From: Rhodospirillaceae bacterium
Lineage (GTDB): Bacteria > Pseudomonadota > Alphaproteobacteria > UBA7887
NCBI GenBank assembly: GCA_002712985.1
Contig: PAVD01000034.1
Span: 1-5,766, forward strand
Length of the DNA: 5,766 nucleotides
Reading direction: 5' to 3'
Part shown: one piece after another, positions 1 to 5,766 of the stretch
Layout of the letters: each line of letters opens with the position of its first letter
How positions within the stretch are numbered: position 1 is the stretch's first letter
Translations under genes and position numbers: made by a program
Notes under the pieces: generated by a model
Seen by the model: only the letters and a program-made list of their open reading frames with translations
Database searches by the model: none
Told to the model about the DNA's origin: nothing

Positions 1-593
1 ATTCCTAGTCCCCGCCGGTAACATTCAGCCGCCACTATTCCTGTAAACAGCCCACTTTGACTAACAAAACCAATTGGACCGGCTGAAATTTCATCGCGTC
101 CTAGAGTGGAACTAAAATTTGCGACCATGCGATCGTTAAAGTTCGCTACACCCTGGCAATTGGGACCACAAATCAAGCTTCCCTTTGATTCCGCAAGCGC
201 CTTTAGTTCTTTCTCTAGACTCGCACCGTCACCACCCATTTCGGAAAAACCGCTAGTGTAAATAGTCATCGCCAGGATACCTACGGCTTGACACTCCCGA
301 ACCGTCTCGATTACTCCGTTCGCAGGCACACAAATAATTGCCATATCGGCCGTTTCAGGAAGTTCCGTTACGGATTCATAACAGCGTATTCCATCTATCT
401 CGCGATACTTGGGATTAACCGGATATATCGTGCCAGGAAAATCAAACCGGCGTAGAAAAGAAAGAGGCCTACCGCCGACTCTTCGAGAATCGGGCGTAGC
501 TCCAACGATTGCAATCGAGCGCGGACTCAGCAGCGACGTAAGGTCCCGCAACTCCACCTCAGGTGCATCCTTAGACTTTCTTCCTGTTATCAT
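1..593 (-). CDS. ADP-forming acyl-CoA synthetase-like protein, N-terminal part (partial)
   Basis: The reading frame is open from an ATG at 593 to the left edge of the window, giving 197 residues with the C-terminus missing. The N-terminus is a Rossmann-type CoA-binding domain: SPRSIAIVGAT at about 23-33, then GGRPLSFL, GTIYPVNPKY (54-63), a VPANGV segment (89-94) and TSGFSEMG (113-120). The next domain opens with GPNCQGVAN (143-151) and FVSQSG (176-181), which match the GPNC and SQSG signatures of succinyl-CoA ligase alpha and of ADP-forming acetate-CoA ligases. Known family members interconvert acyl-CoA plus ADP and phosphate with free acid, CoA and ATP, in the cytoplasm. Whether this copy is a roughly 700-residue fused enzyme, an alpha subunit or a Pat-like acetyltransferase fusion depends on sequence outside the window. 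The phosphohistidine is not visible. An in-frame TGA lies six codons upstream of the ATG, so no earlier start is possible. The acyl substrate cannot be told. Confidence 0.88.
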   Translation of the reverse strand, partial: MITGRKSKDAPEVELRDLTSLLSPRSIAIVGATPDSRRVGGRPLSFLRRFDFPGTIYPVNPKYREIDGIRCYESVTELPETADMAIICVPANGVIETVRECQAVGILAMTIYTSGFSEMGGDGASLEKELKALAESKGSLICGPNCQGVANFNDRMVANFSSTLGRDEISAGPIGFVSQSGLFTGIVAAECYRRGLG

Positions 594-604
594 TGTACAA
601 CGGG

Positions 605-617
605 AGCCTCAAAGGCT
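605..617 (-). promoter_or_regulatory. Small hairpin holding the only Shine-Dalgarno-like GAGG before the acyl-CoA synthetase
   Basis: On the minus strand AGCCT, TTG, AGGCT form a perfect 5-bp stem with a 3-nt loop. The only purine-rich ribosome-binding candidate upstream of the ATG at 593 is GAGG (610-607). It overlaps the 3' arm of this stem and sits 13 nt from the start codon, farther than usual. Translation may therefore start weakly or depend on this structure. The stem is short and could be chance. Confidence 0.25.
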
Positions 618-618
618 G

Positions 619-647
619 ACTACAACAGCGTTAAAGGTACCTGGCAA
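619..647 (-). promoter_or_regulatory. Candidate sigma-70 promoter for the acyl-CoA synthetase gene
   Basis: On the minus strand a TTGCCA hexamer (647-642, 5 of 6 to the -35 consensus) is followed after exactly 17 nt by TGTAGT (624-619, 4 of 6 to the -10 consensus). It lies in the 121-bp gap between the E1 stop and the ATG at 593. It would start transcription near 612-613, giving a leader of about 20 nt that includes part of the small hairpin there. If real, the synthetase can be expressed apart from the E1 gene. Identified by eye only. Confidence 0.35.
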
Positions 648-682
648 AACCAAAATAAGACGTGTGGTAGCCCCAAACTGTG

Positions 683-696
683 AAGTGTTGCCACTT
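683..696 (-). other. Small stem-loop with GCAA tetraloop after the E1 stop codon
   Basis: On the minus strand AAGTG, GCAA, CACTT form a 5-bp stem capped by a GNRA-type tetraloop, about 19 nt after the E1 stop codon. No T-tract follows, so it is not a canonical intrinsic terminator. It could help define the mRNA 3' end or stability between E1 and the next gene, or it could be chance. Confidence 0.25.
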
Positions 697-714
697 TAAA
701 TTTCCAAGAAACTT

Positions 715-2913
715 CTATACGACTGCAGTGTTAACCGATCGACCCGAGTCTCGCATCAGTTCATCATATCCGGCCAAAATATCTTCGTTACTTGCATTAG
801 CCGCCAAATCCAAAACTTTTGAAATTGTTGGAGCTGCTTCACCTCCAACAACCCTTTTTATCGGTTGGTCCAAATAGTCAAAGAAGCGACGGTGAAGTTC
901 GTCTGCGATCGCGCCACCATAAGAGGTGCCTTGGGTACCTTGTTCCACAATTAGAACGTTGTTTGTCTTGTGTACACTGTCCCCTATTGTTTTCCAGTCT
1001 AAGTTGGCACGATCCAGCGTTCGAAGGTCAATAATTTCAGGATTTATTCCAGCCTGCTCTGCCATCTTTATACAGGGAGTGACCATCGCCAGAGAAGTAA
1101 GCACTGTAAAATCTTCCCCCTTCCGAACCACCTTGGCTTTCCCAAGGGGAATAAAATAATCCAAATCTTGCGATGGAGCCGGTCCAGTTGACTGATATAG
1201 GTCTATATGTTCCACGACCAAAACTGGATCCTCACACAAAAGCGCACTATTCATTAGTCCCACATAGTCATACGGCGTGCTCGGCGCAATGATTCTCCAA
1301 CCTGGGAACTGTGCAAACAGTCCACTAGGATCCATGGAGTGCTGAGAACCGTATCCAGATTTCGCAGCGACTTTAGCTCTGAGAACTAGTGGCACCGCGA
1401 GCTCTCCACCAAACATGTGTCGCATTTTTGCAATCTGGTTGAACACTTGATCCGCGGCCACATAGAGGAAGTCCGCATACATGAATTCCACCACTGGGCG
1501 AAAGTAACCGTCTGCAGCCACCCCGCCAGCAAGGCCCGCAAATCCACCCTCCGTAATGGGCGTTCCGATAATTCTATCGGGAAAGCGAGCGGCCAGGCCT
1601 TTGGTCGCACCGTTGGTTCCCCCCCGTAATTTATGTACATCCTCTCCTATCACAAAAATTCTATCATCAGCCTCCATTCGTCTACCCATTACACCAGAGA
1701 CAAGATCAATGAATTTTCGTTCTACCACTTCACTGCTGTGGTCTTCCATCTCCTCATAACGCACACCATCAAATTCAGACATATCACCACGAATTCCATG
1801 ATCTACGGCGTCCTTGCTAGGCCACAAAGACGGCCTTATTCGCCTTCGGTTGCCGTCGGGCTCCAACAGATTGTCGGCGGCACGGTCTACTGCAGCACGC
1901 GCCTCACTCCGCAACTGCGCCGCCTGCTGTTTATCAAGATGCCCTGCTTCAATTAATTTTTCAGCCATATAATTTGGCGGGTCCCGTTTCCGCCACTCCT
2001 GCTCTTCGTCCTTAGTGCGATAGCCAAATGCGCTCCCGGGCAGAGGACCATTCTGGTGGAAAAAACGATAACAATCCGCCTCTACTATGGCTGGCCCCTT
2101 GCCTGTGCGGAGAATAGATAAAGCCTTTTCAGTGGTAATTTTGACCGCTAACGGATCCATGCCATCAGTAGTAAAAGCAGGAATCCCATACGCCTGACCA
2201 CGAGCGGCCAACCTAGTTTCACGAGTTGCCTCAGAGACTGTTGTGGAAACTGCATACTGGTTGTTTTCTATAAAATATAGGATTGGCAGATCATAAAGTG
2301 CCGCAAGATTAAACGACTCGGCGACCGCTCCTTGATGCAGCGCCCCATCTCCGAAAAAGCTAATAACAACGTCACGGCTACCTAGACGCTTGCGTGACCA
2401 AGCAACTCCGGTGGCGATAGGTACCCCGCCACCAACAATAGCGTTAGTTCCCACTATCCCGGATTCACGAGAGCGGAGATGCATGGAACCACCACGCCCC
2501 CCACAGTAACCTTGTTCAAGCCCCATAATCTCTGCCAACGTGCGTTGAACTACATTTTGCATCGGTTCGACCAAAGGTCCGGCCAGAGGGTCAAAATTAT
2601 CTGGCATCGTATAATTCAACGTTTTTGCAAGAAACTGATGATGAGCACGATGGGTGCCATTAATCTGATCACCGGGTCGAACCGCGGCCATGGCCCCTAC
2701 AGCAGCACCTTCCTGACCGATTGATGAATGGGCCGGCCCATGCACCAAAGTCTCACCTGCCAATTCTAAAACCGTCTCTTCAAAGGCCCGGATCAGATTT
2801 ATGTTGTGCAACATACGCACCATCTCTTTCGGATCCGCCCTTTTCCAATCTAGATCAGTGACGCGGATTTCTTTCCACGGCACATCGGTCTTTAATTTAA
2901 TGGTGCGCGACAC
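715..2913 (-). CDS. Thiamine-diphosphate-dependent 2-oxoacid dehydrogenase E1, fused alpha and beta subunits
   Basis: This 732-residue cytoplasmic enzyme would decarboxylate a 2-oxoacid and pass the acyl group to a lipoyl-E2. The alpha part spans about 25-380. It has THRAHH (87-92), GGRGGSMHL (138-146), and the thiamine-diphosphate motif GDG (188-190) with ENN (216-218). It also has the conserved active-site loop YRTKDE (298-303) with WRKRDP (307-312). A charged linker at about 380-398 leads into the beta part (about 399-732). That part has IGEDVHKLRGGTNG, TPITEGGFAG with the likely catalytic Glu455, FMYADF, SQHS with His525, APSTP, and a C-terminal transketolase-type domain with IDLRTLD (628-634) and VEQGTQGTSYGG. 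Both halves look intact, and the length fits naturally fused E1 enzymes. Stretches such as GTHRAHHQFLAKTL and GSQHSMDPSG match a fused E1 group I recall from proteobacteria. The start is GTG, fixed by a strong GGGAGGAG just upstream. Pyruvate, acetoin and branched-chain oxoacids are all possible substrates. No E2 or E3 gene is visible nearby. Confidence 0.92.
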   Translation of the reverse strand: MSRTIKLKTDVPWKEIRVTDLDWKRADPKEMVRMLHNINLIRAFEETVLELAGETLVHGPAHSSIGQEGAAVGAMAAVRPGDQINGTHRAHHQFLAKTLNYTMPDNFDPLAGPLVEPMQNVVQRTLAEIMGLEQGYCGGRGGSMHLRSRESGIVGTNAIVGGGVPIATGVAWSRKRLGSRDVVISFFGDGALHQGAVAESFNLAALYDLPILYFIENNQYAVSTTVSEATRETRLAARGQAYGIPAFTTDGMDPLAVKITTEKALSILRTGKGPAIVEADCYRFFHQNGPLPGSAFGYRTKDEEQEWRKRDPPNYMAEKLIEAGHLDKQQAAQLRSEARAAVDRAADNLLEPDGNRRRIRPSLWPSKDAVDHGIRGDMSEFDGVRYEEMEDHSSEVVERKFIDLVSGVMGRRMEADDRIFVIGEDVHKLRGGTNGATKGLAARFPDRIIGTPITEGGFAGLAGGVAADGYFRPVVEFMYADFLYVAADQVFNQIAKMRHMFGGELAVPLVLRAKVAAKSGYGSQHSMDPSGLFAQFPGWRIIAPSTPYDYVGLMNSALLCEDPVLVVEHIDLYQSTGPAPSQDLDYFIPLGKAKVVRKGEDFTVLTSLAMVTPCIKMAEQAGINPEIIDLRTLDRANLDWKTIGDSVHKTNNVLIVEQGTQGTSYGGAIADELHRRFFDYLDQPIKRVVGGEAAPTISKVLDLAANASNEDILAGYDELMRDSGRSVNTAVV

Positions 2914-3047
2914 GAGTCTCCTCCCAACTCAGCATTCTTAAATCATACGGACGGAATAGGTCCCACCAGCAAGACATTTTATTTGTTTGTACCAAGCAAT
3001 AATAAATTTTTCTCCAAAACCATATTATGTAATCCACGAAATTTGGC
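2914..3047 (-). other. 134-bp A/T-rich intergenic spacer between DUF1330 and E1
   Basis: Apart from the E1 ribosome-binding site, this spacer holds no ORF I can support. A TATGAT (2947-2942) could be a -10 box, but the nearest -35-like TTGCTG is 19 nt away and matches at only 3 positions. No stem followed by a T-run is present. The size of the gap leaves room for an E1 promoter that I cannot point to with confidence. Confidence 0.4.
2918..2925 (-). promoter_or_regulatory. Strong ribosome-binding site fixing the GTG start of E1
   Basis: GGGAGGAG on the minus strand contains a full GGAGG core 6 nt before the GTG at 2913. This supports the non-ATG start, since the next residues (SRTIKLK) offer no alternative ATG. 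It is the strongest ribosome-binding site in the window. Confidence 0.8.
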
Positions 3048-3338
3048 TTATTCTACTCCATCAACGAGAACAATATCACCCTCAGACGCCGACTGACGAA
3101 GCTTAATAAGAGGAACATATTCCTCAGAGCTATACCAGCGTTTAGCTGATTCTTTTGAATCAAATTCCACGACAACTAAACGACTGCCAGAAAGCGCTCC
3201 TTCAAGTGTTTCAATAGATCCCCCTCGCACTAAATAGCGGCCACCATATTGCTGAACCGTAGCTGCAACTTGCTCACTGTACCGCCTAAACGTATCCACA
3301 TCTGTAATTTCAAGTTGTCCAATCAAATAAACAGCCAT
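3048..3338 (-). CDS. DUF1330 family protein
   Basis: This is a 96-residue soluble protein with no signal peptide or membrane segment. The whole chain matches the DUF1330 pattern: AVYLIGQLEITD at the N-terminus, then RRYSEQVAATVQQYGGRYLVRGG (18-40), LEG (45-47), RLVVVEF (53-59), AKRWYSSEEY (65-74), PLIKLRQ (76-82) and a final VLVDG. Known members are small alpha/beta proteins with a dimeric ferredoxin-like (ABM-type) fold. Their reaction is not established. I place the start at the ATG at 3338, because AAAGGG (3351-3346) is 7 nt upstream. The in-frame GTG at 3344 would extend it by two residues but sits almost on that site. It lies between the AsnB-like gene and the E1 gene, separated from both by gaps of about 90 and 134 bp, so its functional link to either is uncertain. 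Confidence 0.85.
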   Translation of the reverse strand: MAVYLIGQLEITDVDTFRRYSEQVAATVQQYGGRYLVRGGSIETLEGALSGSRLVVVEFDSKESAKRWYSSEEYVPLIKLRQSASEGDIVLVDGVE

Positions 3339-3345
3339 CACCACA

Positions 3346-3351
3346 CCCTTT
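3346..3351 (-). promoter_or_regulatory. Ribosome-binding site deciding the DUF1330 start
   Basis: AAAGGG on the minus strand lies 7 nt before the ATG at 3338 but only 1 nt before the GTG at 3344. The spacing favours the ATG as the true start. Confidence 0.6.
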
Positions 3352-3389
3352 CATTTCATTGGTTTAAACATTTGCAAGCCACATTGGGT

Positions 3390-3421
3390 TAACCGCGGCC
3401 CGAATTATACGACCGCAGTTA
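3390..3421 (-). repeat. 9-bp inverted repeat around a TATAAT box
   Basis: On the minus strand the arms TAACTGCGG (3421-3413) and CCGCGGTTA (3398-3390) pair at all nine positions, with one T:G wobble, across a 14-nt loop. The loop contains TATAAT (3409-3404). The repeat begins 9 nt after the AsnB stop codon. No T-run follows, so a standard intrinsic terminator is unlikely. As DNA it could be an operator centred on a promoter -10 box. As RNA it could protect or help end the upstream polysaccharide mRNA. Confidence 0.45.
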
Positions 3422-3430
3422 CGGCTGCAA
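3404..3430 (-). promoter_or_regulatory. Candidate promoter upstream of DUF1330
   Basis: A perfect -10 hexamer TATAAT (3409-3404) is preceded by TTGCAG (3430-3425), which matches the -35 consensus at 3 of 6 positions. The spacer is 15 nt, shorter than the usual 17. The perfect -10 and its place in the gap directly after the AsnB-like gene support a promoter for DUF1330 and perhaps E1. The poor -35 suggests it is weak or needs an activator. Confidence 0.35.
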
Positions 3431-5185
3431 CTAGTGTTCAGAACTAGCACTCAAACAATCAAAAACATCCCCTTCCGGGACCAGTCCTAAGACGTGTCTA
3501 CGATGCCAAAGAGAGAAAAATAGTAGCCTCCAACTAGCTTGAACGGCCCTTTTACTTCTTGTTCCAAATACTGATACTACCGTATCAGGCACACAGAGTT
3601 CCTGAATCCCGGGTTGCCGTGAAACCATCCCACCAAGTTCTTTACTGCGCTCGCCCAGCCATCGGGAGATCGGTACTGTAAAACCCTTTTTTCGAGCAAA
3701 TGCCTGGGCGTTTGGCAACCGTTTATCTAACCAGGAACGCAACAATTTTTTTCCCCGCCTAAAATTTACTTTTTCCCTATCCGGAAGGCAAAAGACAAAA
3801 TCTGCAAGCGGCTTGTCTAAAAATGGTGTTCTTCCCTCCAAACCGTGTGACATTAAACAGCGATCTAGCTTTATCAACAGGTCGTGAGGCAACCAATCCA
3901 CAAAATCCTCAGCCTGCAATGCTTGCAGGCGCGTATACTGGCTCAAGTTCATTGTATTTTGGCGAGGTTCTGGCGGCACCTCCTTCTTCAAAACTGTTAT
4001 TTGATCAAGAAAGCCATTCCTCTGTGCATCTCGTCCTCCGAGCCAGCGCGGTCTCAACGCACGACGATATCTACCGTAACCTGCGAAGAGTTCGTCGCCA
4101 CCTTCACCTGAGAGAATGACTTTAACATCTTTTGCTGCTTCACGCGCCAAACCGTAACTGGGAATAATTGCATAATCCGCGCAATGATCGTCTAGCGCCG
4201 CTGCAATATTAGGCAAATCTCGCCAAAAATCCTTTTCAGTAATGTTTACTTCAACGTGTGTTGCACCAAGTGCCTTGGCAACAGCCCGTGCTTGGCTTGT
4301 TTCGTCGGGTACCGACGCCGAACCGAAACCTGCTGTATACGTTAGAACGGGCTCTGAATTGAGACGCGCCATCACAGTGAGCAACGCACTACTATCTACA
4401 CCTCCCGATAAAAACATTCCGTAAGGAACATCAGCACGCTGATGAAAATCTACGCTTTCCATTAAAAATGCGTCGAGCTGGGATTCCAGCGACACAAAAT
4501 CGTTACCACTAGGACATTTTTCGGGTAGTGCAGATAAGTATCGTTTTTCCACTATTTCTCCCTGCTTTACAACCAGAGTCTCTCCTGGAAGCACTCGGAA
4601 AATCTCCCCAAACGCAGTAGACTTGCCTGATATAAACTGTTTATTCAGTAATTCTCTGCAGGCCCCAGGTGACAGCGTACGTGGAGCAAACCCCGCTTCA
4701 ATTAGCGCCTGTGCCTCGGAAGCAAATGCAAAATAATGTGGGCTGGATACATAATATAAAGGCTTAATTCCAAATGGATCGCGAGCCAATATTAGTTGAC
4801 CTTTTATTGAGTCGTGTATGGCAAGGGCATACATACCACGAAGATGATGAGTAAATGATAGCCCGTAACATTTATACAAATGGAGAGGCAGTTCACAATC
4901 GGACTTGGTTGATAGTGTGCCAGGTCCGATTTCCGTCGTTAGTTCACGGTAGTTATAAATTTCCCCGTTTGCGATGAGACTTACACCGGCCCGATCCTGG
5001 AAGGGCTGATCTCCCGTTTCCAGATCAATGATTGCAAGACGTCGATGAACAAGGGTTGTATCCCCAATTTCCAACCGACCCTCCCCATCGGGACCTCGGT
5101 GTGCTAAAGCATCAGTGAGACGGTCGACTTGCCCCGGCGATGGCACAAATCCGCCCCTCCTGACATATCCCGCAATTCCGCACAT
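3431..5185 (-). CDS. asnB: Class II glutamine-hydrolysing asparagine synthase-type amidotransferase
   Basis: This 584-residue cytoplasmic enzyme would take ammonia from glutamine and transfer it to an ATP-activated carboxylate, classically aspartate to asparagine. The N-terminal glutaminase domain (about 2-165) begins MCGIAGY, so Met removal exposes the nucleophile Cys2 and fixes the start. It also shows HRRLAIIDL (47-55), NGEIYNY (73-79), KSDCE (94-98) and ARDPFGIKPLYY (134-145). The synthetase domain has the PP-loop SGGVDSS (260-266), LSGEGGDELFAGY (358-370), KLDR (439-442) and LEGRTPFLD (449-457). All key motifs are intact. The gene overlaps the upstream glycosyltransferase stop codon by one base, and no purine-rich ribosome-binding site precedes it, so translational coupling is likely. 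Pairing with a glycosyltransferase points to a polysaccharide-cluster paralogue that may amidate a sugar acid or another carboxylate, as in exosortase-associated AsnB-like proteins. The real acceptor cannot be read from the sequence. Confidence 0.93.
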   Translation of the reverse strand: MCGIAGYVRRGGFVPSPGQVDRLTDALAHRGPDGEGRLEIGDTTLVHRRLAIIDLETGDQPFQDRAGVSLIANGEIYNYRELTTEIGPGTLSTKSDCELPLHLYKCYGLSFTHHLRGMYALAIHDSIKGQLILARDPFGIKPLYYVSSPHYFAFASEAQALIEAGFAPRTLSPGACRELLNKQFISGKSTAFGEIFRVLPGETLVVKQGEIVEKRYLSALPEKCPSGNDFVSLESQLDAFLMESVDFHQRADVPYGMFLSGGVDSSALLTVMARLNSEPVLTYTAGFGSASVPDETSQARAVAKALGATHVEVNITEKDFWRDLPNIAAALDDHCADYAIIPSYGLAREAAKDVKVILSGEGGDELFAGYGRYRRALRPRWLGGRDAQRNGFLDQITVLKKEVPPEPRQNTMNLSQYTRLQALQAEDFVDWLPHDLLIKLDRCLMSHGLEGRTPFLDKPLADFVFCLPDREKVNFRRGKKLLRSWLDKRLPNAQAFARKKGFTVPISRWLGERSKELGGMVSRQPGIQELCVPDTVVSVFGTRSKRAVQASWRLLFFSLWHRRHVLGLVPEGDVFDCLSASSEH

Positions 5186-5187
5186 TA
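5183..5187 (-). promoter_or_regulatory. TAATG stop/start overlap coupling glycosyltransferase and AsnB
   Basis: The glycosyltransferase TAA (5187-5185) shares its last A with the ATG of the AsnB-like gene (5185-5183). The roughly 20 nt before this ATG contain no Shine-Dalgarno-like purine run, so re-initiation by ribosomes finishing the glycosyltransferase is the simplest model. It shows the two genes are in one operon. Confidence 0.8.
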
Positions 5188-5766
5188 GGCAGTAAGGGTT
5201 CGAAAAAAATCTAGATATTGACTCACCACAGTGGCCTCGCTGTACGATTTTCTATATCTTTCCCACCCTGCCTCCGCCAAAGACCTAGCCCGAGTGCCAT
5301 TAATTTCTCGGATAGTGTCAGCTAGAGCCCGTGAATCGTTGACTGGCGTTATAAGTCCGTCGACACCGTCAACAATCAGTTGTTGGAGACCCTGCGCCGC
5401 AGCGGCAACAACGGGGACACATTGGGCCCATGCTTCCAAGACCACGTTACCCAAAGGTTCCGAGCGAGAGGGGATAACCAACATATCGACCGATGCAAAC
5501 AAAGGGGCAACGTCATTATGCCAACCTATAAACTTCACTCTGTCGTCTACCCCTAGACGTGCTGCTTGAGCCTCCAAAGACCCCCTTTCGGGGCCATCTC
5601 CCGCCAACCACAACCAGTGCCCGGGAAGACGAGTCATCGACTCCAATAGTACGTCGAATCCCTTATTATTATGAAGCCGGCCCAAACCTAGAATAATCGG
5701 AACACCCGCTGGTGTATTCAAGAATTTTCGATCCAATGGCGGTGCCCTGCGTTCCGAGACAAAATT
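5185..5766 (-). CDS. GT4-family glycosyltransferase, C-terminal part (partial)
   Basis: The frame is open to the right edge, giving 193 visible residues; the N-terminal acceptor-binding domain and the start lie outside. The fragment is the GT-B donor-binding Rossmann domain of glycosyltransferase family 4. It has LGRLHNNKGFDVLL (28-41) with the conserved Arg and Lys, WLAGDGPERGSLE (53-65) and VKFIGW (77-82). The PSRSEPLGNVVLEAW segment (99-113) carries the E-x7-E motif (Glu103 and Glu111). VDGLITPVND (135-144) completes the domain. Family enzymes move a sugar from a nucleotide-sugar to a lipid-linked or growing glycan acceptor with retention of configuration, at the cytoplasmic membrane face. 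The downstream partner is the overlapping AsnB-like gene, which suggests a surface-polysaccharide or lipopolysaccharide cluster. A TTG at 5736 is in frame but is not a believable start, because conserved-looking sequence (NFVSERRAPP) runs on upstream. Donor and acceptor sugars are unknown. Confidence 0.92.
   Translation of the reverse strand, partial: NFVSERRAPPLDRKFLNTPAGVPIILGLGRLHNNKGFDVLLESMTRLPGHWLWLAGDGPERGSLEAQAARLGVDDRVKFIGWHNDVAPLFASVDMLVIPSRSEPLGNVVLEAWAQCVPVVAAAAQGLQQLIVDGVDGLITPVNDSRALADTIREINGTRARSLAEAGWERYRKSYSEATVVSQYLDFFRTLTA

Noticed and set aside
409..699. Plus-strand ORF of 96 codons across the start of the acyl-CoA synthetase
   Set aside because: It lies antisense to clear conserved protein sequence, has a low-complexity composition and matches no family I recognise.
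1386..1640. Minus-strand ORF of 84 codons in another frame within E1
   Set aside because: It overlaps the beta-subunit active-site coding region, where the E1 frame is strongly conserved.
1633..1956. Plus-strand ORF of 107 codons inside the E1 gene
   Set aside because: It is antisense to the linker and late alpha part of E1, with no recognisable motif; a reading-frame shadow.
2942..2971. TTGCTG and TATGAT as an E1 promoter
   Set aside because: The spacing is 19 nt and the -35 matches at only 3 of 6 positions; too weak to annotate.
3018..3047. Possible terminator after DUF1330 formed by CCAAA and TTTGG
   Set aside because: The stem is only 5 bp with a loop of more than 20 nt, is A/T-rich and has no T-run directly after it.
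3823..4119. Plus-strand ORFs inside the AsnB-like gene
   Set aside because: They are antisense to the synthetase-domain motifs and have no family resemblance.
5231..5569. Plus-strand ORF of 112 codons inside the glycosyltransferase
   Set aside because: It is antisense to the GT4 donor-binding domain and carries no motif of its own.
5185..5736. A complete 183-residue glycosyltransferase starting at a TTG
   Set aside because: The open frame continues to the window edge with plausible GT4 linker sequence, and the N-terminal GT-B domain would be missing. It is better read as a gene cut by the window edge.

Overview
The window looks like an ordinary bacterial chromosome segment of moderate G+C (roughly half). 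All five genes I can support lie on the minus strand, so transcription runs from right to left. The closest family resemblances I can recall, for the fused E1 enzyme and for the glycosyltransferase/AsnB pair, are proteins of Alphaproteobacteria, possibly a free-living marine or Rhodospirillales-type organism. This placement is from memory of protein families, with no database search, and is only moderately certain.

Layout in the direction of transcription: (1) the C-terminal part of a GT4-family glycosyltransferase, cut off by the right edge of the window (5185-5766). (2) A complete class II, glutamine-hydrolysing asparagine synthase-type amidotransferase (3431-5185), joined to the glycosyltransferase by a one-base TAATG stop/start overlap. 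(3) A short spacer with a perfect TATAAT box inside a 9-bp inverted repeat. (4) A small DUF1330-family protein (3048-3338). (5) A 134-bp spacer. (6) A 732-residue thiamine-diphosphate-dependent 2-oxoacid dehydrogenase E1 with alpha and beta parts fused in one chain (715-2913). (7) A 121-bp spacer holding a plausible sigma-70 promoter and two small hairpins. (8) The N-terminal 197 residues of an ADP-forming acyl-CoA synthetase-like protein (CoA-binding, succinyl-CoA-ligase-alpha type), cut off by the left edge (1-593).

The genes seem to fall into two functional groups. The glycosyltransferase and AsnB-like pair resembles the end of a surface-polysaccharide or exopolysaccharide cluster. The E1 fusion and the acyl-CoA synthetase suggest 2-oxoacid or acyl-CoA metabolism: E1 decarboxylates a 2-oxoacid, an unseen E2 would make the acyl-CoA, and an ADP-forming synthetase could recover the thioester energy as ATP. 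The substrate is unknown, and no E2 or E3 gene lies in the window. DUF1330 sits between the groups and has no known reaction.

I found no mobile element, CRISPR array, tRNA, rRNA or convincing intrinsic terminator. No stretch longer than 300 bases lacks a gene. I do not see clear evidence of an undescribed system. The points most worth a second look are the unusual gene set around the fused E1 and the inverted repeat around the TATAAT box.
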